Source: Shimazuella kribbensis DSM 45090
GTDB taxonomy: Bacteria > Bacillota > Bacilli > Thermoactinomycetales > Thermoactinomycetaceae
Direction: 5' to 3'
DNA length: 64,000 nt
NCBI RefSeq assembly: GCF_000428065.1
Contig: NZ_ATZF01000006.1
Coordinates: forward strand, 124,001-188,000
Shown here: positions 19,503 to 28,268 of the stretch, piece after piece
Layout of the letters: each line of letters starts with the position of its first letter
Numbering within the stretch: position 1 is the first letter of the stretch
Program-made: the position numbers and the translations under genes
Notes under the pieces: generated by a model
What the model was told of the DNA's origin: nothing
The model's database searches: none
The model's input: the letters and a program-made list of their open reading frames with translations, nothing else

Positions 19503-21881
19503 TTATGCTTCTACAGTATTTTGTTCCATTCCACTTCCGTATTGCTTTTTGAAAGCTACCACAAAGTATGCTAAGGATAATACACTGAATAAGACAATAA
19601 AGCCTAATAAGATTATTACATTATGCCACATTAAGCTATAGTCCCCAGTGGAAATAACTACCTTAAATGCTTGTACAGTATATGTCATTGGTAAAATCGC
19701 ATTAAAGTGTTGTAAGAATTTCGGTACTAGTTCTAATGGGAATGTACCAGCACTTGTTGTTAGCTGTAAAATTAACGCAATAATAGCAAGGAATCTTCCT
19801 GGTTCTCCAAAAACAGTTACTAAAAATTGAATTAACGCTAAAAACGCGAAACTCGAAACAAGACTAATTAATAAATAGTAAGGTAAAGATTTAACTTCTA
19901 GACCTAATATACTTATTAATGCAACACTTGCAATAACTGATTGGATGATTCCTACCACCATTAAAATACCTGTTTTTCCAGCAAACCAAGCAAAAGCATT
20001 TTTAGGACGTGATGCAGCAGCTCTTATTGGGTAAACAACCGACATCAATAGACCACCTACATATAATCCCATTGAAAGGAAGTATGGTGTGAAACCTGTT
20101 CCATAGTTAGGAACTTTATTTATACTTTCTTTTTTCAATTTAACTGGATTTGAATACATATCTAATTGTTTATTATTTACACCAACATCTTTTGTTTGCT
20201 CTTTAGCATCACCTAATTTTGTTGATAACTCATGTGATCCATCTTTAATTTTTCCTAATCCGCTGTTCAGTTGATTAGATCCATCCGCCAGTTGATTCAC
20301 ACCATTTTCTAACGCTGGTGTATTATCGCTTATTTGACCTATTCCACCTGCAATTTTACTCATACCATCTACTAATTTTGGTGAATTACTACTTAATTTA
20401 TTTGCTCCATCATTTAGTTTATTAATACCAGACACTAATACTGGTGAGCTTTCTGACAGTTTATTTGTTCCATTTGCTAAAGCTTGAGTTCCTGTAGCAA
20501 GCTGTTTTCCACCGTTGTTTGCTTCTCCGAGTTTTTCACCAAATTGAGATAATCCATTTGTCAATTTTATTTGACCAGCAGCTAATTTACCTACACTTGC
20601 CGTAAGTTCATTACTTTTTTCATTTAAAGTAGTTGCTCCTGCTGCTACTTGCTTACCACCTTGGCCTAGTTGCCCTGCTGCAGATGATAAATCACCTACG
20701 CCACTTGCAACTTGCTTACTACCTGAAACTAACGCTTCGATTTTTGAATTATAAGCGTCTTGTTGTTCCTTAGGTAATGAAGATAATAATGGTGCTACTT
20801 CTTTCTGTAATTGAGACAGCCCGTCAGCTACTTGGCTAGCTCCTATTTTCGCTTCATTCGCCTTATTTTGCCATGTAGTTAAATTAGTTGATAATGAATT
20901 TGCACCGTCTGCTAATTGCTGAGTACCGGATTTTAACTGAGGAAGGTTTCCTTTTAATAAATTTAACCCGCCTAACACTTGTTTTGAGCCGTCAAGTAGT
21001 TGACCGTTTGCTGAATATAATTGATCTAGACCATATGACAGAGAATTCGTACCAGTATTTAACTTAGACGCTCCAGCATTTAAGTCACTTACACCTTTTG
21101 AAAGAGGTCCTACACCATTATGAAGTTGGTTAATCCCTTGAGATAATTGTCCTAGACCATTTGTGTATGCTACTAAACCATTTTTCTCTTTTTGAGAACC
21201 ATCATTTAATTTACTAACACCTTCTTTTAATTCAACTGATTTACCTGCTAATAGTTTAAGTCCATTTGCAAGTTTCTGAGAACCATCCTTAGCAGTTCCA
21301 ACACCTTTATCTAATTTTGCTGACCCATCACTAGCTTGAGCGATTCCACCAGTTAATTCGCCAATACTATCGTAAATCGCTTCTACATAGTTTCGAGTAA
21401 TTGTATTAGAAATTTTTTCTGTTACCTTTTCAGATGCAGAATTCCCAATTTGTGCTGATAGAAAATTGAATCCTTCATTTGGAATATATTCCATTGTTAA
21501 ATGTTTTGGATTTTTTTCAGAAACAGAAGCAGCGTTTTTTGAAAAGTTTTCAGGAATACGAACTGCCATATAATATTCTTGATTTTTCAAACCTTTCATA
21601 GCCTTTTCATTGCTAACAAACTTCCATTTGAAATTGTGATCTGTTTTAAGATTCTTAACAAAATCTTTTCCTATGTTTAAAGACTTTCCGTCAACTGTTG
21701 TTCCTTCATCTAAATTTACAACTGCTATGGGTAATTCCGTTAAACTTCCGTACGGATTCCAAAAAGCCCATAAAAACATTCCACTATACAATAATGGCAC
21801 TAACAATACTGCAATCACTGGAATTAAAAGCTTTTTGTTTCGTACAAGATGGCTAAATTCTTTTCCAAATTGTGAAAACAC
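19503..21881 (-). CDS. YhgE/Pip-family membrane protein (second copy)
   Basis: A 792-residue paralogue of the protein at 15706-17889 with the same plan: N-terminal helix, LPIAVVNLDEG and YYMAVRIPENFS blocks, a long repeat region with L-x-x-G spacing, and a C-terminal ABC-2-like membrane part ending with TSAGTFPLELVP. It starts at GTG with GGAGAGAGATAC upstream. Codon use is more AT-rich than the first copy. It lies directly downstream of a tetR gene, a TetR-type operator dyad covers the intervening promoter, and IS remnants enclose both genes. Confidence 0.9.
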   Translation of the reverse strand: MFSQFGKEFSHLVRNKKLLIPVIAVLLVPLLYSGMFLWAFWNPYGSLTELPIAVVNLDEGTTVDGKSLNIGKDFVKNLKTDHNFKWKFVSNEKAMKGLKNQEYYMAVRIPENFSKNAASVSEKNPKHLTMEYIPNEGFNFLSAQIGNSASEKVTEKISNTITRNYVEAIYDSIGELTGGIAQASDGSAKLDKGVGTAKDGSQKLANGLKLLAGKSVELKEGVSKLNDGSQKEKNGLVAYTNGLGQLSQGINQLHNGVGPLSKGVSDLNAGASKLNTGTNSLSYGLDQLYSANGQLLDGSKQVLGGLNLLKGNLPQLKSGTQQLADGANSLSTNLTTWQNKANEAKIGASQVADGLSQLQKEVAPLLSSLPKEQQDAYNSKIEALVSGSKQVASGVGDLSSAAGQLGQGGKQVAAGATTLNEKSNELTASVGKLAAGQIKLTNGLSQFGEKLGEANNGGKQLATGTQALANGTNKLSESSPVLVSGINKLNDGANKLSSNSPKLVDGMSKIAGGIGQISDNTPALENGVNQLADGSNQLNSGLGKIKDGSHELSTKLGDAKEQTKDVGVNNKQLDMYSNPVKLKKESINKVPNYGTGFTPYFLSMGLYVGGLLMSVVYPIRAAASRPKNAFAWFAGKTGILMVVGIIQSVIASVALISILGLEVKSLPYYLLISLVSSFAFLALIQFLVTVFGEPGRFLAIIALILQLTTSAGTFPLELVPKFLQHFNAILPMTYTVQAFKVVISTGDYSLMWHNVIILLGFIVLFSVLSLAYFVVAFKKQYGSGMEQNTVEA

Positions 21882-21907
21882 GTATCTCTCTCCTTCTTAT
21901 ATTGGAC

Positions 21908-21936
21908 AATTGACCAAATTATCCAATTGGTCAATT
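21908..21936. promoter_or_regulatory. Probable TetR operator before the second YhgE/Pip gene
   Basis: AATTGACC-N13-GGTCAATT. The same half-sites with the same 13-base spacer occur upstream of tetR at 22553-22581, which strongly suggests one repressor acting on both promoters. Confidence 0.75.
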
Positions 21937-21958
21937 TTATTTATTTAAAAATGGATTA

Positions 21959-22531
21959 TCATTTTGACAATCCATTTAAAATATAGAAATTAAATAGTTC
22001 TGTAATACGTTGTTTATCTAGAGGCTCGTGATCTCTGCCCCATTCAATCGCTAGTGTTGTATACAATCTATATAAAACTACAGCAGTAATTTCTGCATCA
22101 CATTGTACGATTTCATTTCGATTATTTGCTTCTTCAATCTTATGCTTAAGATATTGAATAACCACATTGTTAAGTCTCTTAATTGCGTCATGGACCTCAA
22201 TTGTCCCAATTTCGCGTTGTTCTTGAAGAAGTTTAATCGTTAAATCATGTTCTTTTTGAAATTCCGTTATTGTTTCGATTCCTTTATGAATTTGGATAAT
22301 AAAAGAATCAGAATCACAAATGGCATTTTCCGCTGCACTTTTCATATCCAAAATTAGATTATTGATAATTTCATCAAATAATTCCTCTTTATTTTTGAAA
22401 AAAGTATAGATCGTACCTTTTCCAACGTTTGCTTGCTTTGCAATTTGACTCATTGTTGTAGCTTTATAACCAAATGTTCCAAAAGATCTTGTCGCTGCCT
22501 CTAAGATACCTTTCTTTTTACTTGTACTCAA
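21959..22531 (-). CDS. TetR-family repressor
   Basis: A 190-residue regulator with the TetR helix-turn-helix in residues about 8-55 (MSQIAKQANVGKGTIYTFFKNKEELF). The start is TTG 22531 because AGGAG lies 9 bases upstream; the ATG frame from 22579 begins inside the operator. Two TTGACC-N13-GGTCAA dyads, one before this gene and one before the adjacent YhgE/Pip gene, make autoregulation plus control of the second YhgE/Pip gene likely. Confidence 0.9.
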   Translation of the reverse strand: MSTSKKKGILEAATRSFGTFGYKATTMSQIAKQANVGKGTIYTFFKNKEELFDEIINNLILDMKSAAENAICDSDSFIIQIHKGIETITEFQKEHDLTIKLLQEQREIGTIEVHDAIKRLNNVVIQYLKHKIEEANNRNEIVQCDAEITAVVLYRLYTTLAIEWGRDHEPLDKQRITELFNFYILNGLSK

Positions 22532-22552
22532 CGTATTACACTCCTTTTGACT

Positions 22553-22581
22553 AATTGACCAAAAATGAATTATGGTCAATT
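22553..22581. promoter_or_regulatory. Probable TetR operator before tetR
   Basis: AATTGACC (22553-22560), 13 bases, then GGTCAATT (22574-22581), immediately upstream of the TTG start of tetR. It matches the operator at 21908-21936 in sequence and spacing. Confidence 0.75.
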
Positions 22582-22676
22582 TGATATTCTTAATTTAACA
22601 TACCATTTTCATCTTTTCAACTTTGATTTAAAAAAATAAGCTTTTTTTGTAAACTTTGTTGTTATTTAAAAATGGG

Positions 22677-23219
22677 ATTAGGATGTGCCTGAAAACTAAT
22701 TATTGAGTCAATTTAAAAATGAAAGCAACATAAATAAACGCCAAAAAAGACGTAGCTAACTTGTCATACCGAGTGGCGATTCTACGGAAGTGCTTTAGTT
22801 TGTTGAAAAAAAATTCGATGAGATGACGTTCTTTATAGATGTACCAGTCGACATCTCACGGCTGTTGTGTGTTAGCTTTTGGCGGAATAGTATAGCATGC
22901 GTTATGAGCCGTGATATAATCACGAATGCTCTTTGAACCATAGGCTTTGTCGCCAAAAATATTGCTTCCTGCAATTTTGAAAAGATCAAGCATGTCACAA
23001 ACAGGGCGTGAGTCATGCACATTGCCGCCTGTTAGTTTCAAAAGAAGCGGATTGCCTAAGCCATCCACAATGGCATGGATTTTCGTGGTTTTTCCTCCGT
23101 GAATGATGCCAATATGCTGTTCTCTTCATGATTTAGAGCTCCTTTTTAGCACCTGAACTGTGCTGATAGGCTTTGATGACGGTGGAATCGATGCTAAGAT
23201 TTTCAAAGTCTGCCTCTTC
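22677..23219 (-). mobile_element. IS5-family transposase remnant, copy 2 (truncated, frameshifted)
   Basis: Reading the minus strand gives, in shifting frames, SIDSTVIKAYQHSSGAKK, then GLGNPLLLKLTGGNVHDS, FGDKAYGSK and finally KERHLIEFFFNKLKHFRR: the order of an IS5-type DDE transposase. A stop and at least two frameshifts break it, and the N-terminal part is missing where the sequence turns into the DUF4240 gene fragment at 23220. It is inverted relative to copy 1. Confidence 0.88.
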
Positions 23220-23393
23220 GAGGAGAAGACAAGATTTGATGATGAACATTATTTTAAATTATACAAACAAATATCAGGTGACAGATACTTGCAACCATAC
23301 ATCGAATTGGATTGGAATGAAGAAAATATGGACAGCCTACGTAAGAAATTTCCTTTGTTATGGGATCGATATAGTCAAAATCCTTTAGAATAA
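23220..23393 (+). pseudogene. 3' remnant of a WGR-DUF4240 gene
   Basis: The last 58 codons are nearly identical to the end of the intact gene at 25118-25906, differing at a few positions. The match starts abruptly at the IS5 junction. The upstream part is gone, so this is a paralogue cut by the IS events. Confidence 0.88.
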
Positions 23394-23449
23394 AGCTACT
23401 CTAAGATGAGTGGCTTTGTTATGAATACTATGGCTTTAGCTATAAAACA

Positions 23450-23487
23450 AAAGCAGTCTAGGAGAAATGCTCCTAAACTGCTTTTGT
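23450..23487 (+). terminator. Hairpin terminator
   Basis: AAAGCAGTCTAGGAG pairs with CTCCTAAACTGCTTTT (one mismatch). It follows the truncated DUF4240 gene and is probably its original terminator. The 200 bases to 23693 hold nothing recognisable. Confidence 0.7.
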
Positions 23488-23693
23488 CAACAGCCCATAT
23501 CATAGTGGCTTTTTCTTAGTTCCATACATAGTTTAACCATCTGTTTCTAGTTATATAAATGTTATTGCTCTGTATTACTATCAAATTACTATTAATCGGA
23601 CATTTTATTTATATATGGTAATAAAACAAATATTTACCAATAAACAGACTTGATAACTTGCAGAAATCACTATTTGTAACCAAGGATATAATC

Positions 23694-24062
23694 TTATGCA
23701 AAAAGATGAAATAAACTGTTTGCATTCATACTTACAAGAATGGTGATTAATACAGTAAAAACGATAGCTGCTGCCGTTTTGCTAAAAGGATCTTTCACTC
23801 GAACATGAGCGATAATCGCACCTATCATCGTGATTCCAAGCCAGATAGCACCCCATGCAACCGCTTCAGCATACCAGTAACCGATAATGAGTATAGCAGC
23901 TCCCACGAGTTGGATGGCGCCTGTAACAACACGAAACCAATGAGGCAGTTTTATATCATTGAACACATCAACCCAGTATTTGGCTCCTGCGATCTTGTTG
24001 ACGCCTGAGAAGATATAATACGCAACTAGTAAACTTTGAAGAACGATAGAAAAGATAGTCAT
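23694..24062 (-). CDS. DoxX-family small membrane protein
   Basis: A 122-residue protein with four hydrophobic helices and the DoxX/YphA-like pattern YYIFSGVNKI..A. It lies 38 bases downstream of an SRPBCC gene and a broken ArsR gene on the same strand, a grouping often seen in Bacilli. Physiological role is not known; redox or membrane stress has been suggested for the family. Confidence 0.8.
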   Translation of the reverse strand: MTIFSIVLQSLLVAYYIFSGVNKIAGAKYWVDVFNDIKLPHWFRVVTGAIQLVGAAILIIGYWYAEAVAWGAIWLGITMIGAIIAHVRVKDPFSKTAAAIVFTVLITILVSMNANSLFHLFA

Positions 24063-24100
24063 GATGATTTCCTCCTGATGTTTTAAGAATTCGTTCTTAA

Positions 24101-24496
24101 TTATTGTGCTAATAACTTATCAAGTTTGTTTTGCATAAGCACCCAGCCTTGTTTCGCTCCGTTGTAAGCATGGCCTTCATTTTCGAACCCAGAATGTTCC
24201 AGGTGTAAATAAGTAATATCGTCCGCTTCTTTCAATGTCCATGTAACAATAGTGTTTTGCCCATCTGTTAGCCAACTATAAGATAACTTATTGGGCTCAT
24301 CCAAAACGAGCACTTCCGAATCGATAATTCCATCCCACCACTTGTTTGGTTTCGTTCGAAATTGAAATTTATGCCCCATGACTGGTTTAAAATCATTATC
24401 CATTACCCATTTCGCTAGCTTTTTTGAATCCGTTAAAGCTGACCATACTCGCTCGATTGAATGATTAAACTCAAAATCCAGTGAAACTGTTGGCAT
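24101..24496 (-). CDS. SRPBCC (AHSA1-like) domain protein
   Basis: A 131-residue single-domain START/AHSA1 fold protein, recognisable from the N-terminal HSIERVWSALTDSKKLAKW and the C-terminal GWVLMQNKLDKLL. Such proteins bind a hydrophobic ligand and are commonly encoded just after an ArsR regulator, as here. The regulator is broken (24554-24797), so control is probably lost or altered. Confidence 0.85.
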   Translation of the reverse strand: MPTVSLDFEFNHSIERVWSALTDSKKLAKWVMDNDFKPVMGHKFQFRTKPNKWWDGIIDSEVLVLDEPNKLSYSWLTDGQNTIVTWTLKEADDITYLHLEHSGFENEGHAYNGAKQGWVLMQNKLDKLLAQ

Positions 24497-24553
24497 TTAC
24501 TCTTCCTCCTCTAATAGTTTGATCCAAAAGCAATTTTTTTTCGTTCCAAAAAT

Positions 24554-24797
24554 TTATGTAATATGTCCCAAGTCATGTATTTCTTGGAGTGGTTCGGGAT
24601 TCAATCGATACCTCGTTTCTCGACCAACTTTTCGATTCGTGACAATACCGTCATCTTTGAGGATCACCAAATGTTTGGAAACTGCTGTGCATCCATTGGA
24701 AACTGATCCGTTCATTCATAGAGATGCAATTCCTCTACATTTGCCAAAAGGCGAATCAGTTCTCGTCGTGTTGAATCAGAAACGGCGTGATTAACAT
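24554..24797 (-). pseudogene. Frameshifted ArsR-family regulator
   Basis: The minus strand reads HAVSDSTRRELIRLLANVEE, then a frame change, and later DDGIVTNRKVGRETRYRLNP in another frame. Together they are the start and the wing region of a small ArsR-type repressor. AGGAGGAG precedes the ATG at 24797, which is itself one base out of frame with the first block. The middle helices are unreadable. It is the usual partner of the downstream SRPBCC gene. Confidence 0.8.
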
Positions 24798-25117
24798 CTC
24801 CTCCTAGCTTTCGCCATCTAAAGGACACCAAATAGTGTCTCAAATATTTAACTCCATAATACGAAACCTAATGGTGTCTTGTCAAGCTGTTCTTTTTATT
24901 TTAAATCTGATTCACTATTAGGAGTATGTGAACGATTGGAATACGGAGGACATATCTGAAATGATTTCCAATTTCTCTGCTAATCTCAACTTAAGAGCTT
25001 AAATTATCCGACTGGGCAAAAACACCCAAAATCAGCATGGGTAACACACATTTATTACCTGTAGAACCTTTATAGGATTACAATTATGATTATGATATCT
25101 AAGAATGGAGTGTTTTT
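24798..25117. other. Intergenic region upstream of the WGR-DUF4240 gene
   Basis: No gene is visible. It holds the shared sequence GTAACACACATTTATTACCT (25041-25060) also found at 19140-19160, and an AT-rich promoter-like stretch just before the start. Confidence 0.6.
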
Positions 25118-25906
25118 ATGAGAAGGATTCTTATCTATAGAGATAGTACATCGGAAAAATTTTGGGAAATAAATGTTATAGAGAATACATTTCTAGTTAC
25201 ATATGGAAAAATTGGCACAACTGGAACGGTGAAGATGAAAGAGTTTGAATCGGAAGAAATCAGTCATAAAGAAGCGGATAAATTGATTCAATCTAAATTA
25301 AAGAAAGGATACGTTATAGCGGATTCGACTGAAGATATAGTAAAGAAAAACATGATGTCGGAAACACTTTTTTGGGAACTATTAGAAACTGCTAAGAAGA
25401 AAGAAGAGGATCCAGAAGATCAACTGGAATGGTTAGAACTCCATTTATCAAGGAAACCAATAAAAGATATTGTAGAGTTTGATTTTATTTTAAAAAAATA
25501 TTATTACCAATCTTATACATCCGATTTATGGGCTGCTGCTTATATCATCATGGGCGGATGTTCAGACGATTCCTTTGACTATTTTCGGGCATGGTTACTA
25601 TTTCTAGGAAAAGAAACATATGAATCTATCATAAATAATCCGGAATCTATTATTCCCCATCTCCAACCATTAGAAATAGAACAGGAAGTTCCAGAGCTTG
25701 AAGATTTACTCTATGTCGCTAGTATGGCCTATGAGGAAAAGACAGGATTTGATGATGAACATTATTCTAAATTATACAAACAAATATCAGGTGACAAATA
25801 CTTACAACCAAGCATCGAATTGGATTGGGATGAAGAAGATATGGACAGCCTACGCAAGAAATTCCCTTTGTTATGGGATAGATATAGTCAAAATCCTCTA
25901 GAATAA
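25118..25906 (+). CDS. WGR and DUF4240 domain protein
   Basis: A 262-residue protein: an N-terminal WGR-like domain (residues about 1-67, with TYGKIGTTG standing for the WGR strand) and a DUF4240 domain (about 80-190, starting FWELLETAKKK and including the SYTSDLWAAAYIIMGGCSDD region). WGR domains bind nucleic acid in PARPs and other proteins; DUF4240 is uncharacterised. A strongly similar 3' fragment lies at 23220-23393, so the gene was duplicated. Confidence 0.85.
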   Translation: MRRILIYRDSTSEKFWEINVIENTFLVTYGKIGTTGTVKMKEFESEEISHKEADKLIQSKLKKGYVIADSTEDIVKKNMMSETLFWELLETAKKKEEDPEDQLEWLELHLSRKPIKDIVEFDFILKKYYYQSYTSDLWAAAYIIMGGCSDDSFDYFRAWLLFLGKETYESIINNPESIIPHLQPLEIEQEVPELEDLLYVASMAYEEKTGFDDEHYSKLYKQISGDKYLQPSIELDWDEEDMDSLRKKFPLLWDRYSQNPLE

Positions 25907-26084
25907 AGCCACTCACTCTCAAAAGTGAGCAGCTTTATTTTGAATACTTATCTTTGATAACTCCATAACTTGAAACTGAACAATATGATTTCACGGAGTA
26001 TTCGAACATAAAAAAGGAGGCAATCTTCCTATTGTATGTTTACTTAAGAAAGATGAATATGTATGGATCTTGGAGGGAAATAAA

Positions 26085-26930
26085 ATGGAAAAACCAGTCG
26101 CTCTGATAACTGGTGCATCAAGTGGGTTTGGTTTGCTGATGAGTATTTCTTTAGCCAAACGTGGATATCATGTCGTAGCAACCATGCGAAATCCGGAGAA
26201 AAGCCCAGCTCTAGAGACATATAACCAACTTGAAAATATAGAAGTGGTAAAGATCGATGTAACGAAGCATGACGAAATGACTACCTCGATGAAACAAATC
26301 ATCTCGCGTTTAGGAAAAATAGATGTGCTAATTAATAATGCTGGCTATGCCGAAGCAGGATTTGTCGAAGACATATCCATCGATGCATACCGCCATCAAT
26401 TTGATACTAATGTTTTTGGATTAATCGCTATGACCAAAGCTGTCCTTCCTTTTATGCGAGAACGTAAACAGGGAAAAATTATCAACATTAGTAGTATAAG
26501 TGGCAGATTTGGTTTTCCAGCACTCAGCCCTTATACCGCTTCCAAGCATGCGATCGAAGGATTTAGCGAATCTCTTCGCTTAGAAATGCTACCTTATGGA
26601 GTTTATGTCTCGCTTGTAGAACCGGGATCATACAAAACAGCCATCTGGTCCAAAGGCATGACAACCCAATCGAAACAAACCACATCAGCCTATGAAGTTT
26701 ATTTGACAAACATTCTCCAAGAAATCGACCAAACTTCCAAAAACGCAGGTAATCCTCGAGAAGTAGCTGATTTAATCGTGCAAATCGCTACTTCCAAACG
26801 TCCAAAACTCCGATATCCAATTGGAAAGAACGTAAAAATGCAACTGTTGCTCAAAAGTTTATTGCCTTGGGAATGGCTGGAGCAGCGAGTGATAAAATTA
26901 GCATCACGAACAACAAAAAGCAAGAGCTGA
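26085..26930 (+). CDS. Short-chain dehydrogenase/reductase
   Basis: A 281-residue classical SDR. The NAD(P)-binding GASSGFG is near residues 10-16, LINNAGYA follows, and the catalytic Ser...YTASK is present. GGAGGG lies 7 bases before the ATG at 26085; a TTG at 26070 is in frame but sits on the ribosome binding site. Substrate is not predictable. The gene stands alone with a bidirectional terminator after it. Confidence 0.9.
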   Translation: MEKPVALITGASSGFGLLMSISLAKRGYHVVATMRNPEKSPALETYNQLENIEVVKIDVTKHDEMTTSMKQIISRLGKIDVLINNAGYAEAGFVEDISIDAYRHQFDTNVFGLIAMTKAVLPFMRERKQGKIINISSISGRFGFPALSPYTASKHAIEGFSESLRLEMLPYGVYVSLVEPGSYKTAIWSKGMTTQSKQTTSAYEVYLTNILQEIDQTSKNAGNPREVADLIVQIATSKRPKLRYPIGKNVKMQLLLKSLLPWEWLEQRVIKLASRTTKSKS

Positions 26931-26935
26931 TAGAA

Positions 26936-26970
26936 GAGGGATATCTATCAAAAAGATATCCCTCACCAAA
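26936..26970. terminator. Convergent terminator between SDR and csaA
   Basis: GAGGGATATCT (26936-26946) pairs perfectly with AGATATCCCTC (26954-26964). The convergent gene arrangement fits a terminator used from both sides, though T-runs are weak. Confidence 0.65.
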
Positions 26971-26997
26971 AATAATAAACAAAATGACATATATGAC

Positions 26998-27327
26998 TTA
27001 TGAGATGGGAGTACCATTTTCCACCCATTCATCAGGCTTTAAAAGAATAACATCTCCATCACTTGGTACTCCTCCAATAATCAATACTTCCGATTTAAAA
27101 CCAGCAATACGCATAGGAGGAAAATTCACTACTGCAACGACTTGCCTACCCACTAATTGTTCAGGGTTATATCTTTTTGTTATTTGAGCGGAAGATTGTT
27201 TGATCCCGATTTTACCAAAATCAATCATTACCTTTATGGCAGGTTTTCTTGCTTCTGAAAACGGTTCTGCTTTGATCACCGTTCCAATACGGATGTCTAA
27301 CTTTTGGAAATCTTCCACGGTTACCAT
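26998..27327 (-). CDS. csaA: CsaA-like tRNA-binding domain protein
   Basis: A 109-residue single EMAP/tRNA-binding OB-fold protein with the family pattern [12 protein letters not shown]...ARKPAIK and [16 protein letters not shown]. In Bacillus subtilis CsaA is a chaperone-like dimer linked to secretion and may bind tRNA. A GGAGG-type site (GGGAGGAATAAAA) precedes the ATG. Confidence 0.9.
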   Translation of the reverse strand: MVTVEDFQKLDIRIGTVIKAEPFSEARKPAIKVMIDFGKIGIKQSSAQITKRYNPEQLVGRQVVAVVNFPPMRIAGFKSEVLIIGGVPSDGDVILLKPDEWVENGTPIS

Positions 27328-27485
27328 TTTTATTCCTCCCTATTTATGACCATGGCTTCTCGATTCACTAAACGAAGAACTCATCAAATATTTTATGTTG
27401 TCCAATCTTTTGTTCTGAATAAACATGCTAGATTTAGACTCATAAGTTATAATAATAGTGTAAATGATAGTGATGGGGAAATGAA

Positions 27486-27989
27486 ATGAATAGAGAAGAA
27501 AGAAAAAATAAACTGCATGCATTATTAGCACAACAACAACAAAAGAATGAACGACAGCAAAAGAAAAATATGATAAATGAACTCGAAAATCAATTACTAA
27601 CTGTATTCGCTGACCCAAAAGACTTTGAAATTCTAGATGAAGGTTTAAGCGACAAAGTAGTAGAGCAGTTTTGTGATATATTCCCGATTACGTGGAATAA
27701 AATCAACTGGGGAATGAAAAGTGTACATCAAATAAATGTAAAAATAGACGATATTCTTGAGATACCATCTACCCTAACATCGATAGGATTTAGCATATTG
27801 ACTCCAATATATATCTTATGGGGATATGGTGATTACCCATCTATTAAAACAAAATGGGAACGGATATCACTTGAAAAAATAAATGAAATTATTTGGATAG
27901 GCTCTGATATGTATATTTTTTCCCCTATGCAAAAATATGTCGTTGAATTTTCACATGATGATTCGATTCACATCGGATGGGTAAACTAA
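27486..27989 (+). CDS. Uncharacterised protein
   Basis: A 167-residue protein of no family I recognise. The first 40 residues are a charged Gln/Lys-rich helix (QQQQKNERQQKK), followed by a compact acidic domain with several tryptophans. GATGGGGAAATGAA gives a site before the ATG. It opens a group of small soluble genes that resembles the immunity-gene trails behind polymorphic toxins, but no toxin is present. Confidence 0.6.
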   Translation: MNREERKNKLHALLAQQQQKNERQQKKNMINELENQLLTVFADPKDFEILDEGLSDKVVEQFCDIFPITWNKINWGMKSVHQINVKIDDILEIPSTLTSIGFSILTPIYILWGYGDYPSIKTKWERISLEKINEIIWIGSDMYIFSPMQKYVVEFSHDDSIHIGWVN

Positions 27990-27990
27990 T

Positions 27991-28143
27991 CTATGGCTCC
28001 ATGGACTCCGCACGTTCTAAAATTGTTTGTAAGACTTCTTCATCATCAATGTAGCCGATCACTAAGGCAAAAAGATACCTCATATCTTCTTCATGCAGTT
28101 GATCTAGGGCGCTAATAATTTCACTTTTGGTACCTTTACTCAT
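27991..28143 (-). CDS. Small acidic protein, 50 residues
   Basis: The frame starts with ATG (MSKGTKSEIISALDQLHEED) and has GGAG 10 bases upstream. It is rich in Glu/Asp and helix-forming residues. It converges on the preceding gene, with two bases between the stops. Too short for most gene callers. Function unknown. Confidence 0.55.
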   Translation of the reverse strand: MSKGTKSEIISALDQLHEEDMRYLFALVIGYIDDEEVLQTILERAESMEP

Positions 28144-28230
28144 GCTGTAACTACTCCATTTCTTTCAATAGATTTAAATTGTAATTTAGAAACGAAATTG
28201 ATAAATGTTCAGAATAACCTTTAGTATAAA

Positions 28231-28260
28231 AAAACAGAGAGAAAAATCTCTGTTTTTTAT
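28231..28260 (-). terminator. Hairpin between the SUFU gene and the small acidic gene
   Basis: AAAACAGAGA and TCTCTGTTTT enclose a short loop and are flanked by A- and T-runs, so it can act on both strands; it lies just after the SUFU stop. Confidence 0.8.
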
Positions 28261-28268
28261 ACCTTATC

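Noticed and set aside
15706-21881. Regular short repeats that could suggest CRISPR or satellite DNA
   Set aside because: They are degenerate codon-level repeats of the coding L-x-x-G units in the two YhgE/Pip genes; there are no identical repeats with unique spacers.
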